A stretch of DNA of 35,492 nt from the NCBI RefSeq assembly GCF_000426245.1, contig NZ_AUEZ01000080.1, positions 1 to 35,492 of the forward strand, written 5' to 3'. The stretch's first letter is position 1; every line of letters starts with the position of its first letter. This DNA is from Bradyrhizobium sp. Ai1a-2 (GTDB lineage: Bacteria; Pseudomonadota; Alphaproteobacteria; Rhizobiales; Xanthobacteraceae). Of this stretch, positions 8,243 through 16,911 are shown in pieces. A program made the translations under genes and the position numbers. The notes under the pieces are model-generated. The model saw nothing but the letters and a program-made list of their open reading frames with translations. It made no database searches and was not told the origin of the DNA.

Positions 8243-11200
8243 GCTACGGCATTTCCGCTCCCTTCATCCGCTACCCCATCGGCACCTCGCTGCTGATGGC
8301 AGGCATTCTTTTTGTCGGCCTCGTGGCGTATCCGCTGCTGCCGGTCGCGCCGCTGCCCCAGGTCGACTTCCCGACCATCCAGATCACCGCGAATTTGCCG
8401 GGCGGCAGCCCGGAAACCATGGCGACCTCGGTGGCCCAGCCGCTGGAGCGCCAGTTCGCGCAGATTCCCGGCGTCGCCCAGATGACGTCGACGAGCTATC
8501 TCAGCACCGCATCGATCACCATCCAATTCGACCTCAATCGCAGCATCGACGGCGCCGCCAACGACGTGCAGGCCGCCATCAATGCCGCAAGCGGCCAATT
8601 GCCGAAGAACCTGCCGTCGCCGCCGACCTACCGCAAGGTCAACCCGGCGGACTCCCCGATCATGCTGCTGTCGGCGACCTCGGAGACGCTGCCGCTGACC
8701 GAGGTCAGCGATGCCGTCGACGCGCAGCTCGCGCAGCAGATCAGCCAGATCTCCGGCGTCGCCCAGGTCATCATCGGCGGCCAGCAGAAGCCGTCGGTAC
8801 GGGTCCAGATCGATCCGGGCAAGCTGGTGGCGAAGGGCCTGTCGCTGGAAGACGTGCGCGCCGCCATCACCAGCGCCACGGTCGACAGTCCGAAGGGCAA
8901 TATCGACGGCGATACCCGCGCCTATACGATCTACGCCAACGACCAGCTCCTGAAGGCGGCCCCCTGGAACGACGTCATCATCGCCTACCGCAATGGCGGC
9001 CCGTTGCGAATCCGCGATATCGGCCAGGCCGTCGCCGGTCCGGAAGACGCCAAGCAGGCGGCCTGGGCCAACGGCAAGCGCGGCGTATTCCTGGTCATCT
9101 TCAAACAACCCGGCGCCAACGTCATCGACACCGTCGACAAGATCAAGGCAACCTTGCCGCGGCTGGTCGCCGCGATCCCGCCGGCGATCAAGATCGACGT
9201 CATCAGCGATCGCACCACCACGATCCGCGCCGCGGTCGAAGACGTGCAATTCACGCTCCTGCTCACGATCGGGCTGGTCGTGATGGTGATTTTCGTGTTC
9301 CTGCGCAGCTTCTGGGCCACGGTCATCCCGACTGTGACGGTGCCGCTCGCCTTGCTTGGCGCCTGCGCATTGATGTGGGTGTTCGGCTACACGCTCGACA
9401 ACCTGTCCCTGATGGCCCTGACCATCGCGGTGGGTTTCGTGGTCGACGACGCCATCGTGATGCTGGAGAACATCACGCGCTATATCGAGGAAGGCGAGAA
9501 GCCGATGGCGGCGGCCTTCAAGGGCGCGAGCGAGATCGGGTTCACGATCGTCTCGATCAGCATCTCGCTGGTCGCGGTGCTGATCCCGCTGCTCCTGATG
9601 GGCGGCATCATCGGGCGCCTGTTCCGCGAATTCGCGGTGGTGCTGGCGATGACGATCTTCGTCTCGATGTTCGTGTCGCTGACGCTGACCCCGATGATGG
9701 CCTCGCGCTTCCTGCGCGCCCATGGCGAGACCAAGCATGGCCGCTTCTACGCGATGAGCGAGCGCGGCTTCGATGCCATGCTGCGGGCCTATCAAAGCGT
9801 GCTCGACCTCGCATTGCGCTGGAAGTTCACGACGCTGATGATCTTCTTCGCGACGCTCGCCCTGTCGGTCTACCTGTTCGTGATCATCCCGAAGGGCTTC
9901 TTCCCGCAGCAGGACGTCGGCCTGATCACCGCGACGTCCGAAGCCAACCAGGACATCTCCTTCGTCGACATGAAGCGCAAGCAGGAAGCGCTCGGCAAGA
10001 TCGTGCTCGCCGACCCTGACGTGGCGACGGTGGCCATGGCCGTCGGCGGCAGCGGCCGGTCGGGCAATAACGGCACCATGTACATCACGCTGAAGCCGCG
10101 CGACCAGCGTTCCGCCAATGCGCAGCAGATCATCGCACGCCTGCGGCCGAAGCTCGAGCGGGTCGAAGGCGCCAGATTGTTCATGCAGGCGGCGCAGGAC
10201 GTCCGCCTCGGCGGCCGGCCGACGCGCACCCAGTTCGAATTCACGCTGCAGGATGCCAATCTCGCCGAACTGAACGAATGGGCGCCGAAGATCCTGGCGA
10301 AGATGCAGACCCTGCCCGAACTGCGCGACGTCGCGACCGACCAGCAGACCAATGGCACCACGCTCGAGCTGAAGATCAACCGCGACACCGCCTCGCGCTA
10401 CGGCATCCAGCCGCAGCTGATCGACGACACGCTGTATGATGCGTTCGGCCAGCGCCAGGTGACGCAGTATTTCACCCAGCTCAACAGCTATCACGTGATC
10501 CTCGAAGTGTTGCCCGAGCTGCAGGCCGGCATCGACACGCTGAACAAGATTTATCTGAAGTCGCCGCTGACCGGCGAGCAGGTGCCGCTGTCCACCTTTG
10601 CGACCTGGACCAGCGTGCCGGTGCGGCCGCTCTCGATCAGCCACCAGGGTCAATTCCCGGCGATCACCATCAGCTTCAACCTGGCGCAGGGCGTGGCGCT
10701 GGGACAGGCGACCGAAGCGGTGCAGAAGGCAATGGTCGACTTGGGGGCGCCGCCGACGCTGAATTCGAGCTTCCAGGGCACCGCGCAAGCATTCCAGCAA
10801 TCGCTGAGCACCGTGCCGCTATTGATCCTCGCCGCGCTCGTGGTCGTCTACCTGATCCTCGGCATCCTCTACGAGAGCTACATCCATCCGATCACCATCC
10901 TGTCGACGCTGCCGTCGGCCGGCGTCGGCGCGCTCGCGATCCTGATGGCGGCCGGATTCGACTTCAGCCTGATCGCGCTGATCGGCATCATCCTCTTGAT
11001 CGGCATCGTCAAGAAGAACGGCATCATGATGGTCGACTTCGCGATCGCGGCCGAGCGCGACGATCACCTGGAGCCGGAGGCCGCGATCCGGCAGGCCGCC
11101 CTGCTCCGCTTCCGTCCGATCATGATGACGACAATGGCGGCACTGCTCGGCGGCGTGCCGCTGATGCTCGGCACCGGCACGGGATCGGAAATCCGCCAGC

Positions 11201-11382
11201 CGCTCGGCTACGCCATGGTCGGCGGCCTGATCGTGAGCCAGGCGCTGACGCTGTTCACGACGCCGGTGGTCTACCTCTATCTCGACAAGCTCTCCAATCT
11301 GTTCGCAGGCTGGAGCAGCTCGAGCGATGCTGAGGACGAGGAACATCCGGAAGAGCGTTCCGTCAAGGAAGCCGCGGAGTGA
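8239..11382 (+). CDS. RND efflux permease (MdtB/MdtC-like, HAE1 family)
   Basis: 1047 residues, full length for a hydrophobe/amphiphile efflux RND pump. Visible are the first membrane helix (IGTSLLMAGILFVGLVAYPLL), two large periplasmic loops, and the conserved fourth-helix proton-relay motif with adjacent aspartates (VGFVVDDAIVMLENI). A C-terminal membrane bundle includes GIVKKNGIMMVDFA. It works as a trimer, exchanging protons for drugs, detergents or bile-salt-like compounds; the substrate is not predictable here. It is co-transcribed with the adaptor and probably controlled by the divergent MarR protein. Confidence 0.94.
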   Translation: MSYGISAPFIRYPIGTSLLMAGILFVGLVAYPLLPVAPLPQVDFPTIQITANLPGGSPETMATSVAQPLERQFAQIPGVAQMTSTSYLSTASITIQFDLNRSIDGAANDVQAAINAASGQLPKNLPSPPTYRKVNPADSPIMLLSATSETLPLTEVSDAVDAQLAQQISQISGVAQVIIGGQQKPSVRVQIDPGKLVAKGLSLEDVRAAITSATVDSPKGNIDGDTRAYTIYANDQLLKAAPWNDVIIAYRNGGPLRIRDIGQAVAGPEDAKQAAWANGKRGVFLVIFKQPGANVIDTVDKIKATLPRLVAAIPPAIKIDVISDRTTTIRAAVEDVQFTLLLTIGLVVMVIFVFLRSFWATVIPTVTVPLALLGACALMWVFGYTLDNLSLMALTIAVGFVVDDAIVMLENITRYIEEGEKPMAAAFKGASEIGFTIVSISISLVAVLIPLLLMGGIIGRLFREFAVVLAMTIFVSMFVSLTLTPMMASRFLRAHGETKHGRFYAMSERGFDAMLRAYQSVLDLALRWKFTTLMIFFATLALSVYLFVIIPKGFFPQQDVGLITATSEANQDISFVDMKRKQEALGKIVLADPDVATVAMAVGGSGRSGNNGTMYITLKPRDQRSANAQQIIARLRPKLERVEGARLFMQAAQDVRLGGRPTRTQFEFTLQDANLAELNEWAPKILAKMQTLPELRDVATDQQTNGTTLELKINRDTASRYGIQPQLIDDTLYDAFGQRQVTQYFTQLNSYHVILEVLPELQAGIDTLNKIYLKSPLTGEQVPLSTFATWTSVPVRPLSISHQGQFPAITISFNLAQGVALGQATEAVQKAMVDLGAPPTLNSSFQGTAQAFQQSLSTVPLLILAALVVVYLILGILYESYIHPITILSTLPSAGVGALAILMAAGFDFSLIALIGIILLIGIVKKNGIMMVDFAIAAERDDHLEPEAAIRQAALLRFRPIMMTTMAALLGGVPLMLGTGTGSEIRQPLGYAMVGGLIVSQALTLFTTPVVYLYLDKLSNLFAGWSSSSDAEDEEHPEERSVKEAAE

Positions 11383-11402
11383 GAAGAGCGCGCCCGTAGC
11401 CC

Positions 11403-11486
11403 GTAGGATGGGTAGAGCGAAGCGAAACCCATCAATCGATTGCCGCGAAGAAGATGATGGGTTTCGCTTCGCTCTACCCATCCTAC
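11403..11486. terminator. 31-bp perfect inverted repeat between convergent genes
   Basis: Arms 11403-11433 and 11456-11486 are perfectly complementary over 31 bp, with a 22-base loop. It lies between the convergent RND permease and livF genes, so it could end transcription from both sides. Similar GGGTAGAGCGAAGCGAAACCC elements recur in Bradyrhizobium intergenic DNA (from memory), so it is probably also a dispersed repeat. Confidence 0.6.
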
Positions 11487-11497
11487 AGATCTACATA

Positions 11498-12214
11498 TCA
11501 CGCGCCGAGATAGGCCTTCTGCACCTGCGAGTCCTGCGCCAGCGACGCGGCCGTGCCTGACAGCACGCTCCTGCCCACCTGCAGCACGGTGGCGAAGTCG
11601 GAGACTTCCAGCGCGAGCTCGATCGATTGCTCCGCGAGCAGGATCGTGAGCCCTTCGCGATGCAGCCGGCCGAACGTCTCGTACATCGACTCCACCACGG
11701 CCGGCGCGAGGCCGAGCGACGGCTCATCCAGCATCAACAGCTTCGGGTCACTCATCAGGGCGCGGCCGACCGCCAGCATCTGCCGCTCGCCGCCGGACAT
11801 GGTGCCGGCGCGCTGGCTGCGACGCTCCTTCAAGCGCGGGAAGATCTCGTAGACGCGCTCGAGCAACGTCCTGATGCGCGCCTTGTCCTGCAGCGGCGTG
11901 GCGCCAAGCAGAAGGTTGTTTTCGACGCTCTGCTGCACGAACAGCCGCCAACCTTCCGGCGACAAAGCGAGACCCTTGCGCACGATCGCGAACGCGCTCT
12001 GGCCCGCGATCTCCTCGCCATTGAAATGGATCCTGCCGGCATGCACCGGGATCAAACCCGCGATCGCGTTCAGCGTCGTGGTCTTGCCGCCGCCATTGGA
12101 ACCGAGCAGCGCAACCACGCTGCCCACAGGCACTTCCAGCGAGACGTCGGAGACGCCGATCAGGTCGCCGTAACGGACTTCCAGATGTTCGAGCTTCAGG
12201 AGCGGCCCGGTCAT
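11498..12214 (-). CDS. livF: Branched-chain amino acid-type ABC transporter ATPase LivF
   Basis: 238 residues from an ATG at 12214 (MTGPLLKLEHLEVRYGDL) that overlaps the livG stop (ATGA); the open frame upstream of that is a shadow. Walker A is GSNGGGKTT, the signature MSGGERQMLAVGRAL, and Walker B LLMLDEPSLGL, with the switch His missing (the position reads LLAEQSIE, Q as is usual in LivF). It is one of two cytoplasmic ATPases powering the LivHM permease, and is the last gene of the operon. Confidence 0.93.
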   Translation of the reverse strand: MTGPLLKLEHLEVRYGDLIGVSDVSLEVPVGSVVALLGSNGGGKTTTLNAIAGLIPVHAGRIHFNGEEIAGQSAFAIVRKGLALSPEGWRLFVQQSVENNLLLGATPLQDKARIRTLLERVYEIFPRLKERRSQRAGTMSGGERQMLAVGRALMSDPKLLMLDEPSLGLAPAVVESMYETFGRLHREGLTILLAEQSIELALEVSDFATVLQVGRSVLSGTAASLAQDSQVQKAYLGA

Positions 12215-12978
12215 GTCGCGGGCCCGCCCATCAACTCGATCGGGGTGTGACCGGCGGCGGCCTTGGCCGCACGGGTGCCGAGATAGGCCGCGATAACAGC
12301 CGGATTCGACGTCACCTCGCGCGGGCTGCCGCGCGCGATCTCCTTGCCCTGGTGAAACACCATCACCCGGCTCGCCAGCGACATGATCACTTCCATGATG
12401 TGCTCGACGATCACCAGCGTGATGCCGGAGCGATGGATCTCGCGCACCAGCTCGATCGCAAGCTGCACCTCGCGCTGCGTCAGCCCGGCCATCGCCTCGT
12501 CGAGCAGCAGCACCTTGGGCTCTGTCGCGAGCGCCCGCGCGATCTCGAGCCGCTTGCGGCCGGGCGTGCCGAGCGAGCGCGCCGGCGCATCCGCAAGCCG
12601 CATCATGCCGACCCGCTCCAGCACGGCGCGCGCCTTGGTCTCGGCTTCGGCGCGATGCGGCGTGCGCAGGAAGGCGCCGATCATCACGTTCTCCAGCACC
12701 GTCATGCCCTCGAAGGTCTGCGGCACCTGGAAGGTGCGCGCCAATCCGAGCCGTGCGCGTGCCTCCGGCGCCAGCCGGGTGATGTCGTGATCCTCGAACA
12801 GCACCTGGCCCGATGTCAGCGCGAGATCGCCGGTCAGGCAATTGAAGAAGGTGGATTTGCCGGCGCCGTTCGGGCCGATGAGACCGAGGATATCGCCCTG
12901 CCCCAGCGTCACGCTGGCCGCATCGACCGCCTTGAAGCTGCCGAAAGCCTTGGTCAGCCCGCGCGCCTCAAGAAGCAT
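12211..12978 (-). CDS. livG: Branched-chain amino acid-type ABC transporter ATPase LivG (variant signature)
   Basis: 255 residues. Walker A is GPNGAGKST. The region that normally holds the ABC signature before RLEIARAL reads SLGTPGRKRLEIARAL instead of an LSxGQ-like motif, and Walker B reads LLLDEAMAGL where DEP is usual. The switch region VIVEHIME keeps the catalytic His. It overlaps livM by 11 bp and livF by 4 bp. It is probably functional as a partner of LivF, with a degenerate signature as in some heterodimeric ATPases; the effect on activity is unknown. Confidence 0.9.
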   Translation of the reverse strand: MLLEARGLTKAFGSFKAVDAASVTLGQGDILGLIGPNGAGKSTFFNCLTGDLALTSGQVLFEDHDITRLAPEARARLGLARTFQVPQTFEGMTVLENVMIGAFLRTPHRAEAETKARAVLERVGMMRLADAPARSLGTPGRKRLEIARALATEPKVLLLDEAMAGLTQREVQLAIELVREIHRSGITLVIVEHIMEVIMSLASRVMVFHQGKEIARGSPREVTSNPAVIAAYLGTRAAKAAAGHTPIELMGGPAT

Positions 12979-13963
12979 GGCTGGCCTCTTGCGCGATGCT
13001 TTCTTCCATCGGCTTGGCGCGGCGCTTCGCCCAGAGACGGTTGATCAGCGCCAGGATGCCGCCAGGCTGGAACCGCGCGATCAGCACGATGATGGCGCCA
13101 TAGACGACGAAGGTCAGGCCGGCGCCCTTGCCGCCCAAAAGGCTGTTGGAGATTTCCTCGAGCGGCACCAGGATCGCGGCGCCGACGAATGGGCCGAACA
13201 GGAGGCCCGCACCGCCGAGCGCGGCCATGATCAGGATCTTCACCGAGATCAGGATGCCGAGACCGGACTCCGGATCGACGAAGCCGAACATCATCGCGTA
13301 GAGCGCGCCGGCGACACTGGTGAGCCCTGCGCTCAGCATGTAGGCGTAAAGCTTGATGCGGCTCGCGGGCGCGCCGAGCGAACGCGCCGCGCGCTCGGAA
13401 TCCTTGATGGCGCGCAGATAGAACCCCATCCGGCTCTTCGTCATCCACCAGGTGATGCCGAGCGTGATGATCAGGATCACCAGGAACAGATAGTAGTACG
13501 GCAGCGCCGATATGAAGGAGAGATCGAAGACGTTGCGCGGCACGGTCGGGCCGCTGAGGCCGACGGCTGCGCCGAGATATTCGGTGTTGGTGACGATCAG
13601 CCGCGCCAGTTCGGCCACCGCGATCGTCGCCATGCTGAAATAATGTCCCGACAGGCGCAGCGTCGGCCTGCCGATCACGGCCGCGATCACGACGGCAAAG
13701 ACGATGCCGGCGGGAATTCCGACCAGCGGCGATAGCGCGAAATGCGCATACGCGCCCATCGCGGCATAGGCACCGCAGCCGAAGAACACGACGTGGCCGA
13801 CGGAAACCTGTCCAGCGTAGCCGCCGATGATGTTCCAGGCGGAGGCCGCGATCGCATAGAGCAGGACCAGCGCGCCGAGCCGTTGCTGGAACGGCGTCGT
13901 GAACACCAACGGATAAGCGATCACCAGCGCGAGCGCGATCAGGAGCCAGAGAGCGCGCCGCAT
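12968..13963 (-). CDS. livM: Branched-chain amino acid-type ABC transporter permease LivM
   Basis: 331 residues from the ATG at 13963 (MRRALWLLIALALVIAYPLVF), which overlaps the livH stop by one base; upstream open frame is a shadow. It is strongly hydrophobic with multiple membrane helices and has the LivM hallmark GYAGQVSVGHVVFFGCGAY. It retains the EAA-like cytoplasmic loop (FYLRAIKDSERAARSLG). With LivH it forms the inner-membrane channel. The C-terminal tail is short, basic and hydrophilic. Confidence 0.93.
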   Translation of the reverse strand: MRRALWLLIALALVIAYPLVFTTPFQQRLGALVLLYAIAASAWNIIGGYAGQVSVGHVVFFGCGAYAAMGAYAHFALSPLVGIPAGIVFAVVIAAVIGRPTLRLSGHYFSMATIAVAELARLIVTNTEYLGAAVGLSGPTVPRNVFDLSFISALPYYYLFLVILIITLGITWWMTKSRMGFYLRAIKDSERAARSLGAPASRIKLYAYMLSAGLTSVAGALYAMMFGFVDPESGLGILISVKILIMAALGGAGLLFGPFVGAAILVPLEEISNSLLGGKGAGLTFVVYGAIIVLIARFQPGGILALINRLWAKRRAKPMEESIAQEASHAS

Positions 13964-14826
13964 CACGTCTTGCCCATCAGGCCCTGTGGCCTGAACCAGA
14001 GGAAGCCAAGGAACAGCGTGTAGACCACGATGTCCTTGTAAACAGCGCCGATCAGATAGCCCGACAGCGACTCGATCACCCCGATCAGGAGCCCCGCGAC
14101 CAGCGCACCTGGCACACTGCCGAAGCCGCCAAGCGAGACCGTGACGAAGGCGACGATGCCGAGCGTCTCGCCGACCGTCGGCACGATGTAGAAGAAGGTC
14201 GCAATCAACGCGCCGGCAAGGCCGGTGGCGCCGGCCGCGATCGCCCAGGCGATCGCCTGCATGCTGTCGGGCCGGATGCCCATGAGCTGCGCGGCGGTCG
14301 CATCCTCGGCAACCGCCAGCATTCGCGAGCCGAGCGTGGTGCGCGTCAGCAACAGATGCAGCCCGAGCGTCACCAACAGCGCGACGACGCCGGCCAGCAG
14401 GCGCGAGGCCTGGAGGCGGATGCCGAAGATGTCGAAGGTGCCGCCGACGAGGTTTTCCGGCAGCGACAGGAAGTTGGCGCCGAACCACCAGAACACCGAA
14501 TAGCGGAGCAATAGCGCGAGCCCGAAGGTGCCGAGGATCTGCGCCAGCATCGGCCCCTTCATGATGTCGCGGATCAGGGCGAAATAGACGATGACGCCAA
14601 GGGTCGCGAGCAACAGCGTCGCAAGCGGGGCGCCGATGAGCGGCCCGCCGCCTAGCAGCGTGTAGACGACGAACGCGACATACATGCCGAGCATGACGAA
14701 ATCGCCATGGGCAAAGTTGACCACGTTCATCATGCCCCAGACCAGCGTGAGGCCGGAGGAGAACAGCGCGTAGACAGCCCCGAGCAGGAGGCCGCCGACG
14801 ATCACCTGAACAAGCGTGAAGGTCAT
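13963..14826 (-). CDS. livH: Branched-chain amino acid-type ABC transporter permease LivH
   Basis: 287 residues, typical LivH length, mostly membrane helices. The family motif GLTLVWGMMNVVNFAHGDFVMLGMY stands near the N-terminus (about 26-50), and the conserved loop LAVAEDATAAQLMGI is present. It partners with LivM. It lies downstream of livK after a palindromic spacer of about 185 bp and overlaps livM by one base, so livHMGF is a tight block. Confidence 0.93.
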   Translation of the reverse strand: MTFTLVQVIVGGLLLGAVYALFSSGLTLVWGMMNVVNFAHGDFVMLGMYVAFVVYTLLGGGPLIGAPLATLLLATLGVIVYFALIRDIMKGPMLAQILGTFGLALLLRYSVFWWFGANFLSLPENLVGGTFDIFGIRLQASRLLAGVVALLVTLGLHLLLTRTTLGSRMLAVAEDATAAQLMGIRPDSMQAIAWAIAAGATGLAGALIATFFYIVPTVGETLGIVAFVTVSLGGFGSVPGALVAGLLIGVIESLSGYLIGAVYKDIVVYTLFLGFLWFRPQGLMGKT

Positions 14827-14880
14827 GACTTAACGCGTGATGTCTTGTCGTTGGATCATTGGGCTGTGGGCTCCACGGAC

Positions 14881-15001
14881 CACCTCTCCCATCGGGAGAG
14901 GTCGACGCGAAGCGTCGGGTGAGGGGATCAGGTCCATCGATAGAGCGTAACCCCTCACCCGATTTGCTTGCGCAAATCGACCTCTCCCGATGGGAGAGGT
15001 G
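14881..15001. repeat. 121-bp nested palindrome between livK and livH
   Basis: Outer arms 14881-14905 and 14977-15001 are perfect 25-bp complements (CACCTCTCCCATCGGGAGAG at the left edge), and each arm is itself partly self-complementary (CTCTCCC/GGGAGAG). Inner arms with GGTGAGGGG and CCCCTCACC lie at about 14918-14960. It looks like a dispersed rhizobial extragenic element. Placed between the binding-protein and permease genes, it could stabilise the livK message or reduce read-through. Confidence 0.65.
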
Positions 15002-15011
15002 AAGAAATCCA

Positions 15012-16265
15012 TCACCAGCCCTTGTAGGGCATGATCGGCGTCTTCTCGGCGCTCGCCTTCGGCCAGACCGAGAGGTAGTTCTCGCCGTCCTGCAACTGGA
15101 TGATCAGGCCGGACGCCAGTATGTTCTGGCCCTTGTCGTCGAACTTGACGCCCTTGTAGCCCATCATGATCTGGTCGGGCTTGAGGTCGGTCGCCTTCAG
15201 CGCGGCCTGGATCTTGGCCGGCTCCGTCGAGCCGGCGCGGTCGATCGCCTCGCACAGCACGAACAACGCCTGCATCTGGCGCGCGACGGTATCGTCCATG
15301 TCATCGCCGCTCTTGTCCTTGTACATCTTGGCGATGATCGCGGTCGGCGAGCCGGCGGGACCGACGCTGAAGGACGAGCGGTTGAAAGTGCCTTGCGAGA
15401 TCTTGCCGACCGCCTTGATGAAGGACGGGTCGGAATAGCCGGCATCGTCGGCGAGCAGCATCGGCGGCTTGTAATCGAGCGCCTGCATCGTCTTGGCGAG
15501 CAGGATCGCATCCGACGTGTAGGAGATCACGATGACGACGTCGGGCTTCTTCTCCTTGAGCTGCAGCACCTGGCTCTGCACGTCGGTCGCGTTGGTGGCA
15601 TAGGCGACGTCGAGTGCGATCGCGATGCCCTTTTCCTTGAACGCTGTCGTGATGGTGTTGGCGACGGAGGCGCCATATTCGGTGTTGTCGTGGAGGATCG
15701 CGATATTGTCGGTCTTGGCGCCGGCGGCCTTCATGTCGTTGAGGAAGTCGTAATAGACCCGCGCGAAATCGGTCGCGATCGGCGTGACGCGGAAGAACCA
15801 TTTGAAGCCGCGCTCGGTGAGGTTCGGCGCCACCGACTCGCCGTTGACAAAGGGGATGTTGTATTTCTCGGCGATCGCGCTCGCGGTCAGCGTGATGCCC
15901 GACTGATAGGCGCCGGTCAGCGCCGCCACCTTCTCTTCCGTGATCAGCCGCAGCGCCTGGTTTTGCCCGGTCGCGGGGCTGCCCTGGTTATCGGCGTAGA
16001 CGATCTCGACCTTGGCCCCGCCGAGGCCTGCGAGACCGCCATTCTTGGCGAGCGGGAAGTCGCCGAGCTCGGGATGGGGGTTGTTGATGATGTCGAGCGC
16101 GACATCGAACGCCTGCTTGACGTGAACGCCGATGCTCGCGGCATTGCCGCTCATCGGGAAGATCCCGCCGATCTTGACGGTCTTGCTTTGGGCCGCAGCG
16201 TTGCCCGCCAGGGCGACCGACATGACGGCAGCCGAAAACAGCCCGATGACATGTGAAAATCTCAT
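15012..16265 (-). CDS. livK: Branched-chain amino acid-type ABC transporter substrate-binding protein
   Basis: 417 residues from ATG 16265 (MRFSHVIGLFSAAVMSVALA); an upstream in-frame extension lacks a signal peptide and is rejected. A Sec signal peptide with an AAAQ cleavage region at about 20-26 is followed by the type-1 periplasmic binding fold (VKIGGIFPMSGNAASIG, later VAALTGAYQSGITLTAS). It binds ligand in the periplasm and delivers it to LivHM. First gene of the transporter operon. The family also binds amides, urea and aromatic acids, so leucine-type specificity is only a family label. Confidence 0.92.
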   Translation of the reverse strand: MRFSHVIGLFSAAVMSVALAGNAAAQSKTVKIGGIFPMSGNAASIGVHVKQAFDVALDIINNPHPELGDFPLAKNGGLAGLGGAKVEIVYADNQGSPATGQNQALRLITEEKVAALTGAYQSGITLTASAIAEKYNIPFVNGESVAPNLTERGFKWFFRVTPIATDFARVYYDFLNDMKAAGAKTDNIAILHDNTEYGASVANTITTAFKEKGIAIALDVAYATNATDVQSQVLQLKEKKPDVVIVISYTSDAILLAKTMQALDYKPPMLLADDAGYSDPSFIKAVGKISQGTFNRSSFSVGPAGSPTAIIAKMYKDKSGDDMDDTVARQMQALFVLCEAIDRAGSTEPAKIQAALKATDLKPDQIMMGYKGVKFDDKGQNILASGLIIQLQDGENYLSVWPKASAEKTPIMPYKGW

Positions 16266-16713
16266 CTTCGAACGTCTCCAATATCCCTTGCCCGGTGCCG
16301 GGCTTTTTATGCATGGGAAGGCCAAGAGCCGTCGCAGCCCCCACTCCCCCAATTTTCTTGGCACACCAGCATCGCATGGCACCCTGACCTCGGCAAGCCG
16401 AGCCGGACGCGAGCGCGCATACGCATCACGCAAATGATCGCGCTGGATGCTGCTTCAACGCTAGGCAATCGCGCCCTGCACGTGCGGCGTGCGCATTCGA
16501 GTGTGAGGTGGCGCGTCACTGCAGGTGTTGACGCGTGACGGAGCTGCCCTTCACGTCTGCATAAGGCTGACAGCGATGGTCACGGCTGTCGCGCATCCTG
16601 CGAGCAATCCGGCGCACATCGAAACCAGCGGCTGCGGCGATGCCCTACCCGATGGTCCATCGCCCGCGGTGAAAAGCCGGTTTCAGATCAAACTGTTGTG
16701 GGGTTAGCCTAAT
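16266..16713. other. Intergenic region before the island
   Basis: About 450 bp with no gene I can support. It must hold the livK promoter on the minus strand, but no convincing -35/-10 pair was found. A short GC-rich dyad with a T-run (about 16287-16313) is too weak to call. The last bases adjoin the left attachment repeat. Confidence 0.5.
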
Positions 16714-16758
16714 CTGGCTGGGGAACCTGGATTCGAACCAAGACAAACAGAGTCAGAG
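16714..16758. repeat. attL: left 45-bp attachment repeat
   Basis: Identical over 45 bases to 33409-33453. It holds the complement of the tRNA-Gln 3' half (T arm, variable region, part of the anticodon arm and CCA end) but no 5' half, so no tRNA can be made here. The flanking bases differ on both sides, which fixes the repeat length. Confidence 0.95.
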
Positions 16759-16798
16759 GATGTTTTCATACATTGATTTCATTGAAGAATTTGGTTTC

Positions 16799-16816
16799 AT
16801 GTCGCGTTTATGTCGC
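16799..16816. promoter_or_regulatory. Left pair of ATGTCGC heptamers (candidate integrase arm sites)
   Basis: Two direct copies of ATGTCGC (16799-16805 and 16810-16816), 11 bp apart in register, 40 bp inside attL. The same pair at the same spacing occurs at 33262-33279 near attR and, inverted, at 22045-22062. Direct short repeats flanking att cores are typical arm-type sites of tyrosine integrases; the role is inferred. Confidence 0.6.
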
Positions 16817-16835
16817 ATGCATCATTGGCGGAGGT

Positions 16836-16887
16836 ACTAGTAATAGCGGTAGATACTGTTGACAAACGGATAGAAATGCAACATGAT
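16836..16887 (+). promoter_or_regulatory. Integrase promoter with motif shared with 22065-22112
   Basis: TTGACA (16859-16864) and CATGAT (16882-16887), 17 bp apart, form a plausible sigma70 promoter about 25 bp before the integrase ATG. ACTAGTAATA (16836-16845) and TGACAAACGGATA (16860-16872) both recur at 22065-22074 and 22100-22112, suggesting a shared regulator site. Confidence 0.45.
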
Positions 16888-16911
16888 GGGCGCGAATCAA
16901 GGAGCGCCAGC

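Noticed and set aside
8158..10800. 880-codon open frame antisense to the RND permease gene
   Set aside because: It mirrors a clear full-length pump in GC-rich DNA; product is Arg/Asp/His-rich with no domain, a typical shadow of high GC3 coding.
16287..16313. Short GC dyad plus T-run as a terminator
   Set aside because: Stem would close on a two-base loop; no gene reads into it on the plus strand.
16714..16758. Second tRNA-Gln gene at the left end
   Set aside because: Only the 3' 44 bases are present; the 5' acceptor and D arm are missing, so it is an att repeat.
16810..16911. Earlier integrase start at ATG 16810
   Set aside because: Lies within the ATGTCGC repeat and upstream of the predicted promoter; AAGGAG before 16912 supports the later start.
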